From Thermoanaerobaculia bacterium (lineage in GTDB: Bacteria > Acidobacteriota > Thermoanaerobaculia > Thermoanaerobaculales > Sulfomarinibacteraceae), in the NCBI GenBank assembly GCA_027061805.1, contig JAMOWA010000051.1, positions 49,718-113,717 on the forward strand: a stretch of DNA of 64,000 nucleotides, written 5' to 3'. Position 1 is the first letter of the stretch; every line of letters begins with the position of its first letter. The notes under the pieces are model-generated. The model was not told where the DNA came from and did no database searches. It worked only from the letters and a program-made list of their open reading frames with translations. The translations under genes were made by a program, and so were the position numbers. Positions 1-8,034 of the stretch are shown in pieces.

Positions 1-363
1 CGCGAGAACGGCAGGAACCACAACGTTCCACCGGATGGTCCGGGGAGCCACCGTCTCCGCGACCCGGAGCGCCGGATGGGAGCCGGACCTGAGCTCGAAC
101 CGGGCCCAGGCCTCATCGAACCAGTGGCCGAGCCGCTGCTCGTCGAACCCGATGGTCCGTGCATACTGGAGCACGAAATTCCGCGAGAAGATCCTTTCCG
201 GAAGGTACTGGAACTTCCCGTCCTCCATGGCATGGAGGATCCTCTTCGAGATCTTGGTCTCGGCCGCAATGTCGTCCAGCGACAGCCCGGCGCTCTCGCG
301 GAGTCTGCGGAGCTCCTCGCCGAAGGTCTCGGGATGATTGGGGGAGCCTGAAGATGCAGCCAT
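1..363 (-). CDS. RodZ-like helix-turn-helix protein, N-terminal part (truncated by window edge)
   Basis: Not in ORF track (no stop in window). Minus-strand translation MAASSGSPNHPETFGEELRRLRESAGLSLDDIAAETKISKRILHAMEDGKFQYLPERIFSRNFVLQYARTIG is a typical HTH_25/RodZ N-terminus; ATG overlaps the TGA of the upstream gene. Confidence 0.8.
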   Translation of the reverse strand, partial: MAASSGSPNHPETFGEELRRLRESAGLSLDDIAAETKISKRILHAMEDGKFQYLPERIFSRNFVLQYARTIGFDEQRLGHWFDEAWARFELRSGSHPALRVAETVAPRTIRWNVVVPAVLA

Positions 364-1106
364 CAACGCAGCATTGTACCATCATCTTCTTCTTGTGGCA
401 CCGACCTTTTCCGCCCGGCCAGCTCCCGCGCGGCCGTCCGCACTCCCTCGGGCACGTCCGGCCGTGCGGCGAGGCCCTGGAGCTCGGCGAGGCCGAGCTC
501 CACCAGGAGGCTCAGCGCCAGTGGCAGGGGCAGTGCGGGGTGGGCGGCCATCCTCAGGCGGACCGTCCGGACCCTCCCCCACCGCCGGTGCCGCGTGACG
601 GCCACCAGAACCTCCGTGGCGGTCCGGTCCCTGTTCAGGAGCAGCAGGACGTCGTTCTCCACGAGCCTGGGGTTGTCCAGCAGGGCCAGCTGCACCCTGG
701 GCTGGTCGGTGGCGATGAGGGTCTGGAGCAGGGGACGGTGGGCGAGGCGGGCCAGGGCGACCACCTCGCCCAGCGCCATCTGCGGCAGCCGGTTGAGGAG
801 GCGGCGTTCCGCCTGGCGGCGCACCATGGGCGGCGTCCTGGGGTTCTGTGCCAGGTGCAGCAGGGAGAGCCACGGAAGGTTGGCCAGGAGGTTGAGGGCC
901 CTCGAGAACCCCATGCCCTGGAAGCCCGCGAGGCGCTCACGGACCACGTGGGAGGAGAGCCAGCGCCGGTTCTCCAGGATGCGCTCGGCGATCTCGGCCG
1001 TGCAGTAGGGGTTTCGCAACACCTCCAGCACGGCCCCCTCGTCGAGCTCCCCGGACCGGACCAGGTCGAGCAGCTCGGGGGTCGCCATGTCCGCGATCCG
1101 TGTCAT
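363..1106 (-). CDS. HEAT-like/alpha-helical repeat hypothetical protein
   Basis: Intact 247-aa ORF with repeated helical Leu-rich units; stop overlaps next start. Confidence 0.6.
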   Translation of the reverse strand: MTRIADMATPELLDLVRSGELDEGAVLEVLRNPYCTAEIAERILENRRWLSSHVVRERLAGFQGMGFSRALNLLANLPWLSLLHLAQNPRTPPMVRRQAERRLLNRLPQMALGEVVALARLAHRPLLQTLIATDQPRVQLALLDNPRLVENDVLLLLNRDRTATEVLVAVTRHRRWGRVRTVRLRMAAHPALPLPLALSLLVELGLAELQGLAARPDVPEGVRTAARELAGRKRSVPQEEDDGTMLR

Positions 1107-1152
1107 GGACCCATCCTAACGGCAACCGGCAACCCGGCGCCCCCGGCCTCCC

Positions 1153-2172
1153 CTACTCCGCCTCTCCGCCCTCCGGGGGGCCGAGGATGGACCGCAGGCG
1201 GTGGCGGAGGTGGACGACCTCGAGCCCCGCCACACCGGCCTCGTCACCGGGCACCCTCCTGAGGGCGTGCTTGGTGAAGGCCAGGCGCGTCAGCAGCCGG
1301 GTGAGCACGGCCCGTTCCTCCCTGGAGGGCCACCAGCCCGTCCGGATCCGACGCCGGTAGTGGGGCACGATCTCCGCGACCCACTCCGGCAGGACACCCA
1401 GCTCGACCTCCTCTCGGAGCTCCCGGAGGAGGATGCGGTGCTCCGCCAGCAGCGCAACGGCGAACGCGACCACCAGGCAGCCCTCCAGGACGATCACCGC
1501 GATCACCACCACGCCCAGGGAGGCCGGCTCGGGGCCGAGCACGGAGAACGAGGTCAGCGCGAGGTTCCATGCACCGTGGAGGACGCCGGCCAGGGCCAGG
1601 CCCGAGACGATCCACAGGAAGCGACGTCCCCATCCCCGGCTGACCTGCGCCGCGCCGAGGAACCCGCCGAAGGTGCAGGTGGCCAGGGCGTGGACCCCGG
1701 CGCTCAGCACCGTCCGGATCAGCATCATCGCCGCCACGTCACCCGGAGCCGCCCCCCGGCCGGTGGCCACGACGCCGTAGAGCAGGTTCTCGGTGGCCGC
1801 GAACCCCAGCCCCACCGCGGCGCCGTACACCATCCCGTCCGTGGGCCCGTCCATCTGGCGGGTCAGGGCCACGAGCACGAGCAGTCCCAGCGCCTTGGCA
1901 CCCTCCTCCACGAACGGTCCGGTCCAGACCGCCCCGGCCACGCCCGTGAGGAAGGGCCCGAGGTTCCCGGAGTGCAGGCCGGCGATGGCGGTCTCCAACC
2001 CGACGGCGAGCATCGGTGCCGCCAGGGCCCCCCAGAGCCACATGGCACCCACGAGCCTGATGGGCTCCCGCTCGTAGCGGTCCATCCACCAGGCCAGGAG
2101 GACCACCAGGGCCAGGACCGACACGCTGACGAGCATGGGGAGGAGTGCGGCGACCGCGAGGGAGGCGTTCAC
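1153..2172 (-). CDS. PrsW-family intramembrane metalloprotease
   Basis: Multi-TM protein with EEGAKALGLL (EExxK) motif; GTG start overlaps ribF stop. Confidence 0.75.
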   Translation of the reverse strand: MNASLAVAALLPMLVSVSVLALVVLLAWWMDRYEREPIRLVGAMWLWGALAAPMLAVGLETAIAGLHSGNLGPFLTGVAGAVWTGPFVEEGAKALGLLVLVALTRQMDGPTDGMVYGAAVGLGFAATENLLYGVVATGRGAAPGDVAAMMLIRTVLSAGVHALATCTFGGFLGAAQVSRGWGRRFLWIVSGLALAGVLHGAWNLALTSFSVLGPEPASLGVVVIAVIVLEGCLVVAFAVALLAEHRILLRELREEVELGVLPEWVAEIVPHYRRRIRTGWWPSREERAVLTRLLTRLAFTKHALRRVPGDEAGVAGLEVVHLRHRLRSILGPPEGGEAE

Positions 2173-3134
2173 GGCAGGACCAGGTCCAGGTCGTCCAGCG
2201 GGTGCTGGAGGAACCACAGGCGTGTGGCCTCCACGTCCCGCCGGATCTGAGCCACCAGGGACATGGTGGACGAGAAGACCTTCTCCTCCCGCAACCGCGC
2301 GAAGAAGAAGATCCGCACCTTCTCCCTGTAGACGTCCGCCGTGAAGTCCAGCAGGTGGCTCTCCACCGTGGTGGTGTAGTTCTCGTAGACCGTGGGCCGG
2401 ACGCCGATGTTGGTCACGGCGGGGAAGGTCCGCCCGAAGGAGGGGATGTGCACCGCGGTCACGTACACCCCGTGGGCGGGGTAGAGCTCGTTCTCCAGTG
2501 CGGTGTTGAGGGTCGGGAAGCCCAGACGCCTCCCCAGACGCTCCCCCGTGAACACCTGCCCATCCACGAAGAGCGGGCGGTCCAGGAGGCGCCAGGCGCC
2601 CTCCACCTCGCCATGGGCCACCAGCCGGCGGACCCGGGTCGAGGACACGGGTTCCCCACCCTCCATCACCGCCGGGACCCCGATGGCCTCGAAGCCGTGC
2701 TCCCGGCCCATGGCCGCCAGGAGGTCCACGTTGCCCTCGCGGTCGGCCCCGAACCGGAACCCCGAACCCACGAACAGCTCCCGCACCCGGAACCGTTCCA
2801 CCAGCACCCTCCGGACGAAGGTGTGGGCGGGCATCCTCGCCAGGTGGTGGGTGAACGGCAGCACCAGCGCCGCCGCAGCGCCGTGACGCTCCAGCAGCTG
2901 GAGACGCTGCGGGAGCGTGGTCAGGAGGCGCGGCGCAGCGTCCGGCTTGAGGACCTTGAGGGGGTGGGGATCGAAGGTGACCGCCGCCGGGGTCACGCCC
3001 AGCTCCCCGGCACGCTCCACCACCAGCCGGAGCAGCTCCTGGTGTCCCAGGTGGACACCGTCGAAGTTTCCGATGGTGAGGACCGCCCCGCGGGGGGGCT
3101 CGTCGTTCACGAGGGGATCGAGCAGGACCTCCAT
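2169..3134 (-). CDS. ribF: Bifunctional riboflavin kinase / FAD synthetase
   Basis: LTIGNFDGVHLGHQELL and C-terminal flavokinase motif TNIGVRPTV..ESHLLDF. Confidence 0.93.
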   Translation of the reverse strand: MEVLLDPLVNDEPPRGAVLTIGNFDGVHLGHQELLRLVVERAGELGVTPAAVTFDPHPLKVLKPDAAPRLLTTLPQRLQLLERHGAAAALVLPFTHHLARMPAHTFVRRVLVERFRVRELFVGSGFRFGADREGNVDLLAAMGREHGFEAIGVPAVMEGGEPVSSTRVRRLVAHGEVEGAWRLLDRPLFVDGQVFTGERLGRRLGFPTLNTALENELYPAHGVYVTAVHIPSFGRTFPAVTNIGVRPTVYENYTTTVESHLLDFTADVYREKVRIFFFARLREEKVFSSTMSLVAQIRRDVEATRLWFLQHPLDDLDLVLP

Positions 3135-3141
3135 GCCCGCC

Positions 3142-4554
3142 CTACCCCAGCACCGGCAGCACGGGCAGGCCCTGTCCGGAGGGCGGGGCCTCCACCAGGA
3201 CGCCGGTGATCCTGCCCACCACGTCGTAGGGGTGGGCCTCGGTGATCTCCACCTCCACGAGGGTTCCGGGCGCGGCCGTGCCGTCGTTGATGAGCAGGCG
3301 GCCGTCCATCTCCGGTGCCTGCCGGGCCAGGCGGCCCGCGGTCAGGAGCTCCATCTCCGCGAGCGGCCCCTCCACCAGGGCCGGGAAGCGCCCGCCGACC
3401 AGCCCGCGGTTGATGGAGGCCGAGATCTCCTGCTGGATCTCCATCAGGGTGTCCCGGCGCCGGGCCTTCTCCGCCTCCGGTACCGGGTCGCCCAGGTCCG
3501 CCCCGGGGTTCTCCTCCTGCCACGAGTAGGTGAACACCCCCACGTGGTCGAAGCGCAGGGCCTTCACGAACTCCACGAGCTCCCCGAACTCCGCCTCGTC
3601 CTCGCCGGGGAAGCCCACGATGAAGGTGGTCCTGACGGCGAGGCCGGGCACGCGCGCCCTGGCGTCCTCCACCAGCTCCCTGTACACCGCGGCGTCACCT
3701 CCCCGCTTCATGGCCTTGAGGACCCTCCGGCTCGCGTGCTGGAGCGGGATGTCCAGGTAGGGCAGGAAGCGTGGCTCCGTGGCCATGAGGTCCAGCAGTC
3801 CGGGGTCCAGCGTGGAGGGGTAGGCGTAGAGGAAACGCACCCACGGGGCCTCCGTGGCCTCGAGGATCGCCTCCACCAGGCTTCGCAGGCCGCCGCGCCC
3901 CATGCCCAGGTCCTCGCCGTACCGCGTGGTGTCCTGGGCGATGAGCACCAGCTCGCGGACCCCTCCGGCCTCCAGCCGCCTGGCCTCGCGGACCAGGTCC
4001 TCCGGCGGCCGGGAGCGGTAGGACCCCCGCATGGCCGGGATGTGGCAGAAGGCGCAGGGGTTGTCGCATCCCTCGGCCACCTTGAGGTAGGCGTAGCCGG
4101 GGGTGGACAGGATGCGGGGGTTGGCGGCGTCGTACAGGCGCATGGCGCCCCGCTGGTCGGGGATGTGGCTCGGGAGGTCGCCGCGGACCGCCTCCACCAC
4201 CCGCTCCAGCTCGTCCAGCCCGACGAAGGTGTCGATCTCGGGGATCTCCCGGGCCAGCTCGTTGGCGTAGGCCTGGCTCATGCAGCCGGCCACCACCAGG
4301 CGCCGCAGCCTGCCCTCACGGCGGGCCTCGGCGGCCTCCAGGATGGCCCCGATGGACTCCTCCTTGGCCTCGGTGATGAAGCCGCAGGTGTTCACGATGA
4401 CCACGTCGGCCGCCCCGGGATCCGGCGTCACCTCCAGGCCGGCGCTGGCCAGGTGGCCGAGCATCACCTCGCCGTCCACCAGGTTCTTGGCACACCCCAG
4501 CCCGATCATGCCCACGCGGAGCCGCCCTGCACCGGACTGTGGAGCCTTCCCCAT
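3142..4554 (-). CDS. rimO: Ribosomal protein S12 methylthiotransferase
   Basis: GLGCAKNLVDGEVMLG, radical SAM CDNPCAFCHIP, TRAM-like C-terminus. Confidence 0.93.
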   Translation of the reverse strand: MGKAPQSGAGRLRVGMIGLGCAKNLVDGEVMLGHLASAGLEVTPDPGAADVVIVNTCGFITEAKEESIGAILEAAEARREGRLRRLVVAGCMSQAYANELAREIPEIDTFVGLDELERVVEAVRGDLPSHIPDQRGAMRLYDAANPRILSTPGYAYLKVAEGCDNPCAFCHIPAMRGSYRSRPPEDLVREARRLEAGGVRELVLIAQDTTRYGEDLGMGRGGLRSLVEAILEATEAPWVRFLYAYPSTLDPGLLDLMATEPRFLPYLDIPLQHASRRVLKAMKRGGDAAVYRELVEDARARVPGLAVRTTFIVGFPGEDEAEFGELVEFVKALRFDHVGVFTYSWQEENPGADLGDPVPEAEKARRRDTLMEIQQEISASINRGLVGGRFPALVEGPLAEMELLTAGRLARQAPEMDGRLLINDGTAAPGTLVEVEITEAHPYDVVGRITGVLVEAPPSGQGLPVLPVLG

Positions 4555-4592
4555 TCCCCCTCCAGAGCGCGGATTCTAACACTTCGTGGCGG

Positions 4593-5069
4593 TCACACGT
4601 CCCCGGGACCGGCGGGGCGCCCGGGCATCCTGAGCTGGGCCAGGACCTCCGCGCTCCGCTCCTCGGGCAGCGGGGCGTAGACCCCGCGGCCGGTGGCGAG
4701 GACGCGGTCCTCGCCGTCGACGACCTCCCCCTCCCCCACCAGGAGGTTGCGGCGTATCTCCACGAGGCGGCCCCGCACCACGAGGGGCCTGCCGGACGGC
4801 ACCGGTCTCCGGAACCGCACCGTGAGCTCCACAGTGACCGCGAGCCGGTGGGCGGCCACGGTGCATGCCCACCCGATGGTCTCGTCGAGCATGGCGGAGA
4901 CCACCCCGCCGTGGACCACGCCAGGGTACCCGTCGAAGGCTCCGTCCACCGTGACGGCAAGGAGCGCCTCGTCCCCCTCCATCTCGAACCGGACCCGGAG
5001 CCCCGAGGGGTTGGATTCCCCACAGACGAAGCAGGTGTCCGACCACGGCAATGGGCGCCGGTCTGTCAC
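4593..5069 (-). CDS. Hotdog-fold thioesterase (PaaI-like)
   Basis: VVHGGVVSAMLDETIGWA hotdog motif; GTG start overlapping lpxB stop chosen over the longer ORF. Confidence 0.8.
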   Translation of the reverse strand: MTDRRPLPWSDTCFVCGESNPSGLRVRFEMEGDEALLAVTVDGAFDGYPGVVHGGVVSAMLDETIGWACTVAAHRLAVTVELTVRFRRPVPSGRPLVVRGRLVEIRRNLLVGEGEVVDGEDRVLATGRGVYAPLPEERSAEVLAQLRMPGRPAGPGDV

Positions 5070-6217
5070 GGGCCCTCCCCCGGGGGTGTGGCCACGCCCA
5101 GGTACCCCGCCACTGCCTCCGCGGCCCTCCGGGAGGCCCCTGGCGCCCCCAGCCGGTCCCTGACCACCGCAAGCCGTTCCCGCTGGACCGCGTCCCCACC
5201 GTCGAGGATGGCCATGGCCTCCTCCGCGATCCTCTCCGGCGACCACGCGTCCTGCACCAGCTCGGGGGCCGCGCGCTCACGTGCGATCAGGTTCACCAGG
5301 CCGATGTGGGGGACACGCACGAGCATCCGTGCCAGCAGGTAGGACAGTCCACGGAGCCGGTAGCCCACGATCATGGGAACGTCCAGCAGGGCGCACTCCA
5401 GCGTCGCGGTACCCGAGGCGGTCAGCGCCAGCCTGGCCGCCGCCAGCTCCTCGCGCCGGCCCTCGCCGGTGACCGTCCTCAGCCGGGTATCCGCCGGAAG
5501 CCCCGCCAGCACCGAGGAGATCGTGCCCTCCATTCCCGGGGCCGCCACCAGCACCGCCTCGCCGATCCGGCTCTCCGGGAGGCGGGACAGGGCCCCCATC
5601 ATGGCCGGGAGCAGCTGGCGGACCTCCATCTCCCGTGAACCCGGCAGCAGCGCCAGCCGGTCCGGCCGCCGATCGACGGCCGGGGGGACGAGGCCCTCGC
5701 GGGCCAGGTCGTCCACGAGCGGATGCCCCACGTGGCGGGCCGGCACCCCGGAGCGCTCGTAGAACGCCACCTCGAACGGCAGGATGCAGAGCACCTCCCG
5801 GGCCACCCGCCGCACCACGCGGATCCGCCCCCTGCGCCAGGCCCAGAGCTGGGGGGACACGTACAGCACCACGGGGATTCCGAGGCGCCCGAGGTGCCGG
5901 GCGAGCCGGAGGTTGAAGTCGGGCGAGTCCACGAGGACCGCCACCCCGGGCCTGCGCTCCCGCGCCACGTCCACCACACGGTGCATCACCCGCCGGATGC
6001 GCGGGAGCTCCCGCACCACCTCCACCAGCCCCATGTGGGCCAGCTCGCTGGCGTGGGCCACGAGCTCGAGGCCCGCCGCCTCCAGCCGGTCTCCCCCGAT
6101 CCCGAAGGCCTCGAGGCCGGGAACGCAGGCGGTGAGCTCCCGGAGGAGGTTTCCCGCGTGCATGTCCCCGGAGACCTCCCCGGCCACCAGCAGGATCCCC
6201 GGAGCACCGGCGGTCAT
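5066..6217 (-). CDS. lpxB: Lipid-A-disaccharide synthase
   Basis: LLVAGEVSGDMHAGNLLREL, DSPDFNLRLA, YVSPQLWAWRRGRI motifs. Confidence 0.92.
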   Translation of the reverse strand: MTAGAPGILLVAGEVSGDMHAGNLLRELTACVPGLEAFGIGGDRLEAAGLELVAHASELAHMGLVEVVRELPRIRRVMHRVVDVARERRPGVAVLVDSPDFNLRLARHLGRLGIPVVLYVSPQLWAWRRGRIRVVRRVAREVLCILPFEVAFYERSGVPARHVGHPLVDDLAREGLVPPAVDRRPDRLALLPGSREMEVRQLLPAMMGALSRLPESRIGEAVLVAAPGMEGTISSVLAGLPADTRLRTVTGEGRREELAAARLALTASGTATLECALLDVPMIVGYRLRGLSYLLARMLVRVPHIGLVNLIARERAAPELVQDAWSPERIAEEAMAILDGGDAVQRERLAVVRDRLGAPGASRRAAEAVAGYLGVATPPGEGP

Positions 6218-6717
6218 CGGGCCTCCTGTCTCCGGAACCGGACCGCCAGGAGCACGAGTGCCACGGCAACCCCGGCACCCACGGAATCGGCCACCAGGTC
6301 CCTGGCCTCGGCGGAACGCCAGGGTACGAGCGACTGGAGCGCCTCGGTGAACCCACCGAACGTCACCGTGCCCAGGAACCCGGCCAGGCCCGCACCGCAG
6401 GGGCCCCACGCGGGGAGGAATGACCAGAACACCAGGAGGGCCATGACACCGTACAGGGTCCCGTGCAGGAAGGTGTCGGAGATCCCCGCCCCGAGGCCTG
6501 CGGACATCGGCACGAGGGATCCCACGACCAGGAGCCCGCCCCATGCAGCGGTCAGCGCCCGCCGTGCTCCCGGGGCCGGACCGGCAGGGAGACCCGCTGG
6601 CACCGGAAACCTCAGGGAAAGGGGTACATGAGCCACCCGATGGCAAGGGCGGCCCCGACCATGATGAGGAAGGTCCTGAGGAACAGCTTGCGCCGGGCGG
6701 GCCCGTCCGACCTCCAC
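6214..6717 (-). CDS. VanZ-like membrane protein (N-terminal start uncertain)
   Basis: D-T-F-x-H-x-x-xYGVMALL and FTEALQSLVPWRSAEARDLVADSVGAG typical of VanZ; true start probably near 6625. Confidence 0.65.
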   Translation of the reverse strand: MEVGRARPAQAVPQDLPHHGRGRPCHRVAHVPLSLRFPVPAGLPAGPAPGARRALTAAWGGLLVVGSLVPMSAGLGAGISDTFLHGTLYGVMALLVFWSFLPAWGPCGAGLAGFLGTVTFGGFTEALQSLVPWRSAEARDLVADSVGAGVAVALVLLAVRFRRQEAR

Positions 6718-6779
6718 AGGAAGGCGAAGAAGGTCGCCACCAGGAGGGCGTGCCAGACCAGGAGGACGAAGTGGTCCAT
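6612..6779 (-). CDS. Small (55 aa) membrane protein
   Basis: Minus-strand translation MDHFVLLVWHALLVATFFAFLWRSDGPARRKLFLRTFLIMVGAALAIGWLMYPFP*; two hydrophobic helices; below ORF-track size cutoff. Confidence 0.55.
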   Translation of the reverse strand: MDHFVLLVWHALLVATFFAFLWRSDGPARRKLFLRTFLIMVGAALAIGWLMYPFP

Positions 6780-6784
6780 GGCCC

Positions 6785-7189
6785 TCAGCCCTTGAGTCCC
6801 CGGGCGATGTCCGAGACGTCCAGCACGGTGAGAAGGTTCATGAGCCCCGCGGTCACCAGGAAGGTGTTCCCGTACCCGAAACCGGCTGCCATGGGATCAC
6901 CGAGTCCGAGATCCAGGAGCCGGCTCGCGATGTAGGGAACTCCGGTCCCGAGACAGGCGAGGAAGGCCAGGAAGGAGAACGGCTGCCCGCTGCGCGGCAC
7001 GGCGAGCTCACCCTGGAGCAGGAGCCCCGTCACGAAGGACGCAAGGATCACACCGGCGAACACCGCGGCACGCAGCTTCTTCCCCAGGACGAGGTGTCCC
7101 AGCCCGGGGATGAGCCATGCGGCGGCCAGCAGGCCCGGCGGGGCGCTGGCGATCCGCTCCGGCCGCTTCCGGGCCTCAGGCTCCGCCAT
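6785..7189 (-). CDS. Small integral membrane protein (DUF6677-like)
   Basis: MAEPEARKRP..WLIPGLGHLVLGKKLRAAVFAGVI; multi-TM. Confidence 0.6.
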   Translation of the reverse strand: MAEPEARKRPERIASAPPGLLAAAWLIPGLGHLVLGKKLRAAVFAGVILASFVTGLLLQGELAVPRSGQPFSFLAFLACLGTGVPYIASRLLDLGLGDPMAAGFGYGNTFLVTAGLMNLLTVLDVSDIARGLKG

Positions 7190-7697
7190 GGTCCACCTCC
7201 TCCCCGACGATCTCCAGAAGGGCTCCCCGGACCTTCCTCCACGTGGTCTCCAGGTCCTCGGGGATGATCCGGACGTCGCCCACCACCGAGATGAAGTTGG
7301 TGTCGGCGCGCCACCGCGGGACCACGTGGAGGTGGAGATGCTCCTCGATGCCGGCCCCGGCAGCCTCACCGAGGTTGAAGCCCACGTTGAACCCGTGGGG
7401 CCCGTAGACCCTCCGGAGCGCCCGGATGAGGTTCCGGCCGGTCAGCATGATCTCCGCGAGCTCCGCCTCTCCCAGGGCATCCAGGTCGGCCACGTGCTCC
7501 CGCGGGGCCACCATGGCGTGGCCCGAGGTGTAGGGGTAGCGGTTGAGGAGCGCGAAGCAGGTCTCGCCCCGCCACAGCGTCAGCGTGGAGGCATCGTCGT
7601 CGCTTGCCAGTGCGCGGCAGAAGATGCACTCACCGTCCACGGTCTTGTCTGCGGACGTCACGTAGGTGAAGCGCCAGGGGGCGAAGAGAGGCTCCAT
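7176..7697 (-). CDS. HIT-family hydrolase
   Basis: HLHLHVVPRW histidine triad, CIFCRAL N-terminus. Confidence 0.9.
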   Translation of the reverse strand: MEPLFAPWRFTYVTSADKTVDGECIFCRALASDDDASTLTLWRGETCFALLNRYPYTSGHAMVAPREHVADLDALGEAELAEIMLTGRNLIRALRRVYGPHGFNVGFNLGEAAGAGIEEHLHLHVVPRWRADTNFISVVGDVRIIPEDLETTWRKVRGALLEIVGEEVDHGGA

Positions 7698-7700
7698 CGG

Positions 7701-7985
7701 CTACTGGCCGAGGAGCGCCTCGCGAAGGTGCTTGCCGGGCTTGAAGTACGGGATGCGCTTGGGCGGAACCTGGACCTTCTCGCCGGTCTTGGGGTTCCTT
7801 CCGATCCTGGCGCCGCGCTGGCGGACCCTGAAGGACCCGAAGCCGCGCAGCTCCACCTTCTCGTCGCGGTGCAGCGCGGCGATGATCCCTTCCAGGACCA
7901 CCTGAACCACCTCCACGGCCTGCTTTCGAGGCAGATTGGCCTCGGACGCCACGTGTTCCACCAGGTCCGCCTTCGTCATCGTCAT
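7701..7985 (-). CDS. HU/IHF-family DNA-binding protein
   Basis: MTMTKADLVEHVA...GFGSFRVRQRGARIGRNPKTGEKVQVPPKRIPYFKPGK; downstream of rpsA-cmk as in many bacteria. Confidence 0.92.
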   Translation of the reverse strand: MTMTKADLVEHVASEANLPRKQAVEVVQVVLEGIIAALHRDEKVELRGFGSFRVRQRGARIGRNPKTGEKVQVPPKRIPYFKPGKHLREALLGQ

Positions 7986-8034
7986 GCGAGCCCCTCCTTG
8001 CATCCGATCATCAGAAATCGGGCCGACCGCAGGG

